DNA from: Archangium gephyra
GTDB lineage: Bacteria; Myxococcota; Myxococcia; Myxococcales; Myxococcaceae
Reading direction: 5' to 3'
NCBI GenBank assembly: GCA_003243425.1
Contig: QFQP01000023.1
Span: 1-64,000, forward strand
Length of the DNA: 64,000 nt
The notes below the pieces were generated by a model. The model did not search any database. It was not told where the DNA came from and worked only from the letters and a program-made list of their open reading frames with translations. Made by a program: the position numbers and the translations under genes. Positions 50,767-62,453 of the stretch are shown one piece after another. Position 1 is the stretch's first letter; every line of letters starts with the position of its first letter.

Positions 50767-51518
50767 GGCGTGGGCTCGCAGTGCTGCCGGCGGAAGTTGG
50801 CGCGCCGGGGCGGGGTCATCATGCGCATGGCCGCCGTACCCACCACGGGGAAGACGTACTGCTCGGCGTTGAAGCGCCGCATGAACTCGGAGCGGAACCC
50901 GTCGAGCGATCGTGCACCGGCCTGCGTCCACCGGGCGCGTTGCGCGGGCATCAGCGGGTTCTGGTGCGTGTAGTCGCCGAGCCCGAAGTACGCCCGGTAC
51001 ATGGTGGCCATCACCCAGTTGGCGAAGGGAATGCGCAGCGGGTACCAGTACACGACGCGCACCTCGAGCGTGTAGCCGTCAGAGTCGGGATCGTCGAAGT
51101 CGTCTTCGGACGCGTCGCGCACCTGACGCATGGTCGGAGACTCACGGTAGAGCCAGACGATCGACCCGTCGTGCGGGTCGTCGAGCGCGGCGTCGTAGCG
51201 ATTGTTGTCGGGCTTGTTGCGCGTGCGCGCCGCGAACGCGTTGGCGAGCTTCTCTGACGGCGACGCGCCGGGCGTGCCGTCGCCCAGATACGTGGTGAAG
51301 CTCGGCAACAACGCGAGGATCGACGCCTGTGTCATCGCTTCGCAGTCGGCGTGCCGCACCGAGCCCACGCGCACCGCCGAGTAGGCCGCGTGCTCCGCGA
51401 AGATGCGGCCCTGCAGGAGCATGAAGAGCTGCAGGGTCCCGAGCACCATGAACAGCGTCAGCGGCATGGTGAGCGCCGTCTCGACTGCGGCCTGGCCGCG
51501 CTCACGTGTGTTCCCCAC
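50763..51518 (-). CDS. TadE-like protein, first gene of trio
   Basis: 251 residues from the GTG at 51518, chosen because ERGQAAVETALTMPLTLFMVLGTLQLFMLL is the TadE helix signature; the frame upstream lacks such features. The soluble domain has YWYPLRIPFANWVM and ends RRQHCEPTP. It is divergent from the double-FHA activator, so both may share a regulatory gap at 51519-51623. Confidence 0.8.
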   Translation of the reverse strand: MGNTRERGQAAVETALTMPLTLFMVLGTLQLFMLLQGRIFAEHAAYSAVRVGSVRHADCEAMTQASILALLPSFTTYLGDGTPGASPSEKLANAFAARTRNKPDNNRYDAALDDPHDGSIVWLYRESPTMRQVRDASEDDFDDPDSDGYTLEVRVVYWYPLRIPFANWVMATMYRAYFGLGDYTHQNPLMPAQRARWTQAGARSLDGFRSEFMRRFNAEQYVFPVVGTAAMRMMTPPRRANFRRQHCEPTP

Positions 51519-51623
51519 CGCGCGAATTGTGGAGTCTTCCGCGCCGCGACTCCATCGGACGCTCAGACGCGCCAACCGTGTGCGCGTTGGTACGTTCGGA
51601 CACCCCGTGGTAGGTGCGCCGCC

Positions 51624-53267
51624 ATGCCAGAGCTCGTGTTCTTCCGCCGAGGGGAGGAAGTACTTCGGCTGTCGTTGGGTGATGAGAGAGTGGTGCTGGG
51701 GCGTGGAGATCGCTGCGACGTGGTGATCCCCGACCCGGAAGTCTCGCGTCAGCATGTCGCGCTCCACCTCGAAGATGGTCGCTGCGTGCTGCAGGACTTG
51801 TCGGGCAAAGGCACGGAGGTCGCCGGCAAACGAATCACGCACGGTGATGTGCCTGATGGTGGCGACATCTCGCTGGGGCAATGGCGCGCGATCTTCCGCG
51901 CGACCGGGCGTGGCGACGACGCGATGGCCACCGAGCTCGGCCCGCGCACCGAACTCCTCGCCAGCGCCGAGGCGACCGACAGCCCGAAGCTCCCCGCACA
52001 GGTGCGACTGCGCACCAACGGCCAGGAGACCACGCACAAGCTGCAGACCGAGTCGTTCACTGCCGGCAAGGATGCCGGAAATGACCTCGTGCTGAACCAG
52101 CGTTTCGTATCGAGCCGTCACCTCAAAGTGACGCGTCACCACAATCGCTTCACGGTGAGCGATCAGCGGTCGACCAACGGCACGTGGATCAACAACGTGC
52201 GCATCTTCGAGGCCGACGTTCCGTTCTACACGACGCTGCGCGTCGGCGAGGGCGAGCTGATCATCGAGCCCGCGCTCAGCAAGGTCACCGCGCCCATCGA
52301 GACGGGCACCTATGGGCTCATCGGTGTCGATCAATCGATCAAGAGCCTCATCGAGCTCATCGATCGCGTGGCGCCCTCGATGGCGGCCGTCGCGATCTTC
52401 GGCGAATCAGGCACCGGCAAGGAGCTCGTGGCGCGCGCCATTCACTCGCAGAGCAATCGCGCCGAGAACACCTTCATTCCCGTGAACTGCGCGGCCATCA
52501 GCAAGGAGCTCATCGAGAGCGAGCTGTTCGGTCACGAGAAGGGCTCGTTCACCGGCGCCACGAATGCGCGCAAAGGCGCGTTCGAAGAAGCCGACGGCGG
52601 CACCATCTTCCTCGACGAAATCGGCGAGCTGCCGTTGGACCTGCAGGCCAAGCTGCTGCGCGCGCTCGAGAGCGGCGAAATCAAACGCGTCGGCGCGCCC
52701 CGCCCCACCACCGTCGACACGCGCGTAGTGGCCGCGACCAACCGCGACCTGCTGGCGATGGCGCGCGAAGGCAAGTTCCGCGAAGACCTCTATTACCGGT
52801 TGTGCGTCATCCCGCTCTCGCTGCCGCCGCTGCGCAGCCGCCCCGGCGACATCCGCTTGATCGCCGAACACTTCGTGCGCACCTACGCGCCGCGAGGTCA
52901 GCGCGTGGTGCTGCTGCCGGCGGCGGTCGCCGCGCTCGAGTCGCACCCGTGGCCAGGCAACATTCGCGAGCTGCGCAACGTGATTCATCGCGCGCTGTTG
53001 CTCCGCAGAGGCCCCAACATCGACGCCGGAGATCTCAAGTTCGACGCGGTGCCCGATCGCCCGATGGTCTCTGCGTCAGGGGGTCTCGAGCACCAGCCCG
53101 GCATGTCTCTGGAGGCCCAGCTGCAGCGCGCCGAACGGCTCATCGTCGAGAGCGCGATCAAGCGGCTGCAGGGAAACAAAGAGGCTGCGGCCCGCGAGCT
53201 CGTGGTCTCGCGTTCCACGCTCTTCAAGCGCTTGAAGGAGTGGGGCCTGACCTCGAACGACGAGTGA
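51624..53267 (+). CDS. Double-FHA sigma-54 enhancer-binding protein
   Basis: 547 residues. FHA1 (about 20-75) has GR (26-27) and SRQH (41-44). FHA2 (about 140-200) has SSRH (163-166) and TNGTW (184-188) but GK at 148-149 instead of GR. The AAA+ domain has Walker A GESGTGKE (260-267), GSFTGA at 307-312 (Ser for the usual Ala) and GGTIFLDEIGEL; a Fis-type helix-turn-helix (KEAAARELVVSRSTLFKRL) ends the protein. It probably activates sigma-54 promoters in response to phosphothreonine rather than a histidine kinase, a common myxobacterial design. It is divergent from the Tad-like operon, a plausible target. Confidence 0.93.
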   Translation: MPELVFFRRGEEVLRLSLGDERVVLGRGDRCDVVIPDPEVSRQHVALHLEDGRCVLQDLSGKGTEVAGKRITHGDVPDGGDISLGQWRAIFRATGRGDDAMATELGPRTELLASAEATDSPKLPAQVRLRTNGQETTHKLQTESFTAGKDAGNDLVLNQRFVSSRHLKVTRHHNRFTVSDQRSTNGTWINNVRIFEADVPFYTTLRVGEGELIIEPALSKVTAPIETGTYGLIGVDQSIKSLIELIDRVAPSMAAVAIFGESGTGKELVARAIHSQSNRAENTFIPVNCAAISKELIESELFGHEKGSFTGATNARKGAFEEADGGTIFLDEIGELPLDLQAKLLRALESGEIKRVGAPRPTTVDTRVVAATNRDLLAMAREGKFREDLYYRLCVIPLSLPPLRSRPGDIRLIAEHFVRTYAPRGQRVVLLPAAVAALESHPWPGNIRELRNVIHRALLLRRGPNIDAGDLKFDAVPDRPMVSASGGLEHQPGMSLEAQLQRAERLIVESAIKRLQGNKEAAARELVVSRSTLFKRLKEWGLTSNDE

Positions 53268-53322
53268 TTCCGGCAGCTTCCAGCTCGTAGATCGCAATTG
53301 AAGGTGGCGCGTTTGAAGTTCC

Positions 53323-53835
53323 ATGACCGCGCTGCCACCGATGAACGAGCTGTATCAGCAGCACCGCCGCCGCGCCCTTGCCATCGCCCGCCGCATTCTC
53401 CGCGACGCCGACGAGGCAGAAGACGTGGTGCAGGAGGTCTTCACGCGGCTGTTCAGCCAGAACGTCCGCTTCGACGGCAAGGCGGCGTACACCACGTGGC
53501 TTCACCGCATTCTGGTGAACTCGTCGATCAACTCGCTGCGCGCCAGGAAGCGTCGCGGCCGCCTCGAGAGCACCGTGGGCGGCGCCGAAGACCCCGAGGA
53601 GATCGCCGTCGGCAACCAGCAGCACGCGCTGTTTCTCGAGGCGCTCGAACATCTGTCTGAGCAGCACCGCATGGTGGTGACGCTGCGCGATCTCCGCGGC
53701 TATTCGTACCCGGAGATCGCGCGCATGCTGAACCTGCCGGAGGGCACCGTGAAGAGCTCGCTCAACCGGGGCCGCACGCGCTTGATGGCGCGCATGAAGA
53801 CCGCAGACGAGCCGGCCGATCAGTCTTCTTTCTGA
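53323..53835 (+). CDS. Sigma-70 family (ECF-type) sigma factor
   Basis: 170 residues. Region 2 is AIARRILRDADEAEDVVQEVFTRLF (19-43) with TWLHRILVN; region 4 is LRDLRGYSYPEIARMLNLPEGTVKSSL, a clear helix-turn-helix. Two domains only, as in ECF factors. Start may be the ATG at 53323 or 53341. No anti-sigma gene is adjacent, though the convergent Cys-motif protein overlaps its end by 16 bases. Confidence 0.92.
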   Translation: MTALPPMNELYQQHRRRALAIARRILRDADEAEDVVQEVFTRLFSQNVRFDGKAAYTTWLHRILVNSSINSLRARKRRGRLESTVGGAEDPEEIAVGNQQHALFLEALEHLSEQHRMVVTLRDLRGYSYPEIARMLNLPEGTVKSSLNRGRTRLMARMKTADEPADQSSF

Positions 53836-54464
53836 CCGACGAACTGGTCGCTCTTCTCTTTGAAGAGCACGTTGAACGTCGTGAGTGAGCCGTAGGTGCG
53901 CGTGACGTACTGCTGCATCTCGACCTTCTCGGCGTCGGTCAGCCTGGGGTGACCGTTGATCTTCTGCTCGAGCGTGCGCAGACGATCACGAACCATCACC
54001 ACCTTGTGAAACAGCGACTCGATGGGGATGTCCTTCGGCTGCAGCGAGGCGTCAGCGGGAATGAGGCGGAGCGTGCCGCCTTCCCATTTGCCGGCCAGCG
54101 GCACGTCGGCGAGGCCCGAGGCTTCGAGGAACAGCTCCATCAGTTCGGCGCGCGTCATGGTGTCTCCTTCGAAATCGACGGTGGCGTTGGGGTCGGTGGG
54201 CGGTCGTCGCACGACGGGCGAGACCGACTGAAGTGCGCGCGGTCGCTTCGCAGGTTCGGGGGCGGTGACCGTCACTTCGCCACGCGGTGCGAACACGTTG
54301 CAGATCGGCGCAGAAGGCACGAACAAGCCGCGGTTGGGCTGCATTCGGCAGTTACCGACCCAGCCCTTGGCGCCCTCGATCGAGTGCGGCCGCCAGAGTT
54401 TGCAGTTGCCACAGACGCGCGCGTCGGGCGCGAACGTCGGTAACGGCAAAGCGTCGTCGCTCAC
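53820..54464 (-). CDS. Hypothetical protein with four-Cys N-terminal motif
   Basis: 214 residues, no signal peptide. Cys18, Cys21 (CGNC), Cys39 and Cys55 could bind zinc or an iron-sulfur cluster. The middle is Pro-rich, and the C-terminal half is helical (MTRAELMELFLEASG, LRTLEQKINGHPRLTDAEK). Its 3' end overlaps the sigma factor's by 16 bases. Might be a redox- or metal-sensing protein, but nothing firm. Confidence 0.7.
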   Translation of the reverse strand: MSDDALPLPTFAPDARVCGNCKLWRPHSIEGAKGWVGNCRMQPNRGLFVPSAPICNVFAPRGEVTVTAPEPAKRPRALQSVSPVVRRPPTDPNATVDFEGDTMTRAELMELFLEASGLADVPLAGKWEGGTLRLIPADASLQPKDIPIESLFHKVVMVRDRLRTLEQKINGHPRLTDAEKVEMQQYVTRTYGSLTTFNVLFKEKSDQFVGQKED

Positions 54465-54530
54465 GGCCTGAAGTCGTAGGCGCGCCGCCCTTGTGTTTCA
54501 ACCATTCATTGGATAGGCGCGGGCCCCGCT

Positions 54531-56666
<2,136 letters not shown>

Positions 56667-56684
56667 GCTTCAACGCGCTGCGTA

Positions 56685-56735
56685 AGAAAGAGGCCGACTC
56701 CTCCACTCGCTGGAGGGTCGGCCTTCTTCTTTTAA
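56685..56735 (+). terminator. Strong intrinsic terminator after fusA
   Basis: AGGCCGAC-T-CCTCCA (56691-56705) pairs with TGGAGG-GTCGGCCT (56711-56724) with one bulged T and a five-base loop, followed by TCTTCTTTT. An A-rich AAGAAAG on the left pairs with the tail, making it potentially bidirectional. Confidence 0.9.
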
Positions 56736-56739
56736 AGCG

Positions 56740-56767
56740 TTGCGTGACGGGTTCGCGTCCGTAACAT
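56740..56767 (+). promoter_or_regulatory. Possible promoter for the acyl-CoA ligase gene
   Basis: TTGCGT (56740-56745), a 16-base spacer and TAACAT (56762-56767) are moderate matches to -35 and -10 boxes and lie just after the fusA terminator. Confidence 0.35.
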
Positions 56768-56814
56768 GCGCCTCCCTTTCGCTGTCTCGATTCTCCACAC
56801 CCAAGGAGTCACTG

Positions 56815-58614
<1,800 letters not shown>

Positions 58615-58617
58615 AGC

Positions 58618-59610
58618 ATGACGTTCCGTCGCCACGTGGCGATGGGCGACCCGCAGGCGCCGTTCGACACGGTGCTTGCGGTGCTGAAGCATCACCGACT
58701 GCTCGATGGACAGGATCGGCTGCGCGACGACGTGCAGCTGGTCTCCATGGGCGACCACTTCGACTGGGGAACGCCGGACCAGCGCTCGCGCGCCACGCAC
58801 GACGCGGTTGCGCTGCTCACCTGGCTCGCGTCACACCCGCCGGAGCAGGTGGTGCTCGTCGCCGGCAATCACGATCTCGCGCGCGTGTTCGAGCTGGCGC
58901 CCTTCTCTACCGACGCTGACTTCGAAGCCGCCTACGAGGCCGCGGTGCGGGTGTACCGGCATGGCGCCGACGAAGCCGCGTTCCTCGCGCGCCATCCACA
59001 CGTGCCTGACGCCGAAGCCGTCGCTCGCGACTTCTCGTGCTTCTCGGTCGAACAACGCACGCTGGTCGAACGGCTGCTCGCTGCGCGTCGGCTGGTGCTG
59101 GCGCACGAACACCGTGCGCTGTTGTTGGTGCACGCTGGCGTGACGGTCGACGACTTCGAGCGCATCGGCGGGGTACCGTCGAACGCGGCGGAGGCGGCTC
59201 AGGCGCTGAACGCGGCCGAAGTAGCGAAGCTTCATCAGCCCGGCTCGGCAGCCACTGGCATCGCGCGCGGGGTGTTGTTTCAGCGCCCGGCGTTCCCTGT
59301 CGTCGGCGACCCGCAATTCAGTGGCCCGCTTCGCCGTCGCTACGACCCGCGGCGACTCCCTTCCGGGTTCCCGCAGGCCATCGGTCACATTCGCGACAAG
59401 AAGTGCCACGAGATTCTCGGCCGCTGGGTGAAAGACGTCGCACCGCTCGACGGGCCGATTCGTTCACTGCGCATCAGCGGCGACGACGTGGAGTACGCGC
59501 GGGGAACGTTCGACGATGCGCGGCTCTACTTTCTCGACGGCGGCATGAACCACACCGCGCCCGAGAGCTACGAGCTCTTCGATCTCGATCGCCGCGCGCC
59601 GCTTCAGTGA
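58618..59610 (+). CDS. Metallophosphoesterase
   Basis: 330 residues. Calcineurin-like motifs: GDPQAPFD (D9-type start), GDHFDWG, GNHD and LVHAG, binding two metals; the last metal motif near the C-terminus is less clear. It follows the acyl-CoA ligase by three bases and shares the direction. Possible substrates are nucleotides or phosphoproteins; undetermined. The stop overlaps the convergent EEP gene by seven bases. Confidence 0.82.
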   Translation: MTFRRHVAMGDPQAPFDTVLAVLKHHRLLDGQDRLRDDVQLVSMGDHFDWGTPDQRSRATHDAVALLTWLASHPPEQVVLVAGNHDLARVFELAPFSTDADFEAAYEAAVRVYRHGADEAAFLARHPHVPDAEAVARDFSCFSVEQRTLVERLLAARRLVLAHEHRALLLVHAGVTVDDFERIGGVPSNAAEAAQALNAAEVAKLHQPGSAATGIARGVLFQRPAFPVVGDPQFSGPLRRRYDPRRLPSGFPQAIGHIRDKKCHEILGRWVKDVAPLDGPIRSLRISGDDVEYARGTFDDARLYFLDGGMNHTAPESYELFDLDRRAPLQ

Positions 59611-60530
59611 GGCTCGAAGCCCGCGATGATGGGCGTGTGATCTGACAGCCCGCTAAAGCGATTGTGAACGTCGCCGAAGCTCCGCGTGTCGTTGAGATCG
59701 GTGAACTCCACCCCGCTGCCGAACACGTGATCGAGGTGCATGCGCAGGTGCATGAAGCCCGCGGTCGCGAAGCCTTTCGGGTTCTGCGGGTCGATCTGCT
59801 TCAAGAACTCCTGCGCGCCGGTGAGGCCCGAGCCACGCGTGAGCTGCTGATACACGGGCGTGCCCGGGGCGGTGTTGAAGTCACCGACCACCAGGTACGG
59901 GTCACCCTTCGCGGTGGCCTTCGCGTACTCGGCGATCGACTTCGCTTCGGCGAGCTGGTTCATGCCGAAGCCCATCTTCGCGGGCTGACTCCAGAACTCG
60001 CGCGCCCAGAACGTCGGCAACGAAAGATGCGTATTGAAGAGATGGAACTTCTTGCCGTGCACGTCTTCGAGATGCAGGTGCGCGGCGATGCGCGTCTGCT
60101 TCACCTTGCGCAGCTTCTCGCTCACCACGTGGGTGATGTGCTGCGCAGCAGCGCCATGCCCGTTGATGGCGTGGAGCTTCTGCATGTTCACGAGAACGGC
60201 GAGGCCGGTGGTGTACAGCCTGAACGCGCCGACGCCGTAGACGTGCGCCGGGAAGTACCAGGCGCTGTACGGCATCACGAGGCCGCGCTGGTGAAACGCA
60301 GACGACAGGTGCCGCATGAACGCATCGAGCTGCCGCTCCGAGGCGTGCCCCTTTCGATGCGCGACGCCGGCGCGAAACGAACGGTCTTCGACCTCCTGCA
60401 GCGCGATCAGCTCGGGCAGCGGCGCAAGCGACGCGATCGCATCACTGATGCGCGCTTTCGAACCAGCCGTGCTCGCCAGCCCTTTGAGCCCATGACCGAA
60501 ATACCGGACGTTGTAGGTGACGAGTCTCAC
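59604..60530 (-). CDS. EEP-fold endonuclease/exonuclease/phosphatase family protein
   Basis: About 308 residues from the GTG at 60530 (VRLVTYNVRYFGHG start). Key motifs are LVTYNVR, ALQEVEDR (catalytic Glu), VVGDFNT (Asp/Asn) and SDHTPI near the C-terminus (His). No signal peptide is visible. A longer frame to 60605 overlaps the TfuA gene. It is 13 bases after that gene and may be co-transcribed. Substrate could be nucleic acid or a phosphorylated small molecule. Confidence 0.85.
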   Translation of the reverse strand: MRLVTYNVRYFGHGLKGLASTAGSKARISDAIASLAPLPELIALQEVEDRSFRAGVAHRKGHASERQLDAFMRHLSSAFHQRGLVMPYSAWYFPAHVYGVGAFRLYTTGLAVLVNMQKLHAINGHGAAAQHITHVVSEKLRKVKQTRIAAHLHLEDVHGKKFHLFNTHLSLPTFWAREFWSQPAKMGFGMNQLAEAKSIAEYAKATAKGDPYLVVGDFNTAPGTPVYQQLTRGSGLTGAQEFLKQIDPQNPKGFATAGFMHLRMHLDHVFGSGVEFTDLNDTRSFGDVHNRFSGLSDHTPIIAGFEPH

Positions 60531-60543
60531 GGGTCGACGAGAA

Positions 60544-61491
60544 TCATAATGACCGGCGACGCGCGCGCAGCAACGCGGCACCTTCGAGTGACGACGGTCC
60601 ATCACTGACGAACAACTCCGGCGCCTCGAGAATGAGCGCCTCGAGCGCGAGCGCGTGGGCCCACGTCTCGAGCTGGTCGGCCGAGAAGCGCCCCTTCAAA
60701 GACTTGCGATACTTCGCGACGGTCTGCGCTTCGGGCTCGATACCACCCATGCGGGCGAATTCTGCGAGCAGCAAGGTCTTCACGCCCTCCTTCCACTCCG
60801 CGCCTTCGAGCCCGTGGGCGGCGAGGCGCGAGCGCCGAACGAACGACGAAAAACTGCTGGGCCGCGGAGCCCGCCGCGGGAACTTCAACTTCGCCACCGT
60901 CGAGAGCGCGGAGCGCGCGTCGTCCGCCTTCAGGTCGACGCGCTTCACCTTCTCGCGCTGCGCCGCACTCCACTTCATGGCCTCGTAGAGCCGGGGCCAG
61001 GTTCGCGACTGGTAGAACATCGACGCTGCGACGTCGCACAACCGCTGCGCTTCCTTCGCGCCCAGAGACGCCTTCGAGGCCTGCGCCGTGGCCCACACGT
61101 TCACCCACGGCACCGACAACGCACGGAACTTCTGGGCCGCATCGCCATGCAACAACGCCACCGCTGCGTCGTCGTTCCATTCGCCGCTGACGAAGCGGTC
61201 GGCGATTCGCCCCAGCGGCGTGACCACGCCTGGCAGCTCGGCCGCGCGCAACGCCCCCATGCTGCAGGCGCCGAACAGCGCGACGCCAGACTCGTGGGCC
61301 GCGACCAGCTCGTGATGCCACACCGACGGCTGTGCTTCGAACACGCCGTCGATGAGCACGATCGCCGACGGCGTGTCTTCGAGCGCGCGAAACACGTCGC
61401 CCTGTCGCGCAGGCGGCCGATAGTCGGCGCGCAGCAGCTGCTTCGCCTCGTTCACCGGGAGACTCGGGCCGAGAAAGACGATGACGCTCAC
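60544..61491 (-). CDS. TfuA-like protein
   Basis: 315 residues. FLGPSLPVNEA, an N-terminal TfuA start, is followed by IVLIDGVFEAQPSVWH and LFGACSMGALRAAEL, the family signature. TfuA partners YcaO proteins in peptide thioamidation (as in the McrA glycine modification and some RiPPs), probably supplying sulfur chemistry. Start overlaps the ycaO stop by four bases, so they form a pair. Confidence 0.88.
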   Translation of the reverse strand: MSVIVFLGPSLPVNEAKQLLRADYRPPARQGDVFRALEDTPSAIVLIDGVFEAQPSVWHHELVAAHESGVALFGACSMGALRAAELPGVVTPLGRIADRFVSGEWNDDAAVALLHGDAAQKFRALSVPWVNVWATAQASKASLGAKEAQRLCDVAASMFYQSRTWPRLYEAMKWSAAQREKVKRVDLKADDARSALSTVAKLKFPRRAPRPSSFSSFVRRSRLAAHGLEGAEWKEGVKTLLLAEFARMGGIEPEAQTVAKYRKSLKGRFSADQLETWAHALALEALILEAPELFVSDGPSSLEGAALLRARRRSL

Positions 61492-62444
61492 AACAACTCC
61501 GAGACGGCGAGGTCAGGACTGATGGCTTTGACCACCCACGGCGATTCACGAAGCGTGACCAGCAGCACCCGCGCGTCGACGCATCGAGCCAGTGCGTGGC
61601 GAACGGCGCTACGGCGCAGCCGCCGCTGAGGCAGGGCGCGGCACACCGCGAGCGCCGCCTTGCCCGTTTCGCGCTGACCGATCAGCACGTCTTCACGCGC
61701 GCCATGAATCTCGGTGAGCCGCGACTGAGCGGCTTCGAGGAACGCGCTCTCTTCAGCGCCTGCCCACGCCCGGCGGCACGCGTAGCCGGCAGTCAGCGGC
61801 ACCGGCCCCTCTTCGAGATCGAAGAGCAGCACGCCAGCGACGTGCAGCGCCGAATCATCGGGCGTCAGGTCGAACGAGAACGCGGCGAAGCCATCGGCGG
61901 TGTGCAGCGTGCGCACGAAGTGACGACGCATCGCCGAGGGCGTCCAGCCATCGGGCAACGTCTGCGCAAGACAGTGCCGCTCGAGGAGTTCGAGCACCGC
62001 ATGCTCCTCCGCAAACGCGCGCGCACGAGGATGTGCGCCCAGCCCGTTCGACTTCCAACGCGTCACCGAAGGCCCGAGCCACACCTGCCCCGCCGGCGGG
62101 CAGAACACGGCTTCTGCGGGCGCCCACGACGTCTGACCCGAATGCAGCTCGCGGCCGGCGACCCAGGCAATCTTCAGGTCGCCGACGTCGAACCACGTGT
62201 CACCCGGCGCGTGGCCGAACACCAGCGCGCGCGGGTCGGGCTGCTCGGCGGCAGAAAGCTCGATGGCTTCAGACAGCGCGCTCCACTGCGCTTCGACGAG
62301 CGAGCGACCCTTGCCCTGCGAAACCTGAAGAACATGACCGCGCGGCCGCACGGCACCGACGACTTCGACGCCAAGTCTGTCGAGGCCCGTCAAGCGCGCG
62401 AGCCGCGTGACGCCAAACTCCCGAGCCAACGTTTCGATGCTCAC
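61488..62444 (-). CDS. YcaO-domain protein
   Basis: 318 residues. The YcaO ATP-binding segments are SQGKGRSLVEAQWSALSEAI (42-61), SNGLGAHPRARAFAEEHAVL (132-151) with ELLERH, and EAAQSRLTEIHGAREDV near 240-256. YcaO enzymes phosphorylate backbone amides, forming azolines or thioamides. No C-terminal PxPxP, so not an azoline cyclodehydratase of the usual type; with TfuA next to it, thioamidation is the more likely activity. No substrate peptide was recognised nearby. Confidence 0.9.
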   Translation of the reverse strand: MSIETLAREFGVTRLARLTGLDRLGVEVVGAVRPRGHVLQVSQGKGRSLVEAQWSALSEAIELSAAEQPDPRALVFGHAPGDTWFDVGDLKIAWVAGRELHSGQTSWAPAEAVFCPPAGQVWLGPSVTRWKSNGLGAHPRARAFAEEHAVLELLERHCLAQTLPDGWTPSAMRRHFVRTLHTADGFAAFSFDLTPDDSALHVAGVLLFDLEEGPVPLTAGYACRRAWAGAEESAFLEAAQSRLTEIHGAREDVLIGQRETGKAALAVCRALPQRRLRRSAVRHALARCVDARVLLVTLRESPWVVKAISPDLAVSELL

Positions 62445-62453
62445 CGCGCGCCT

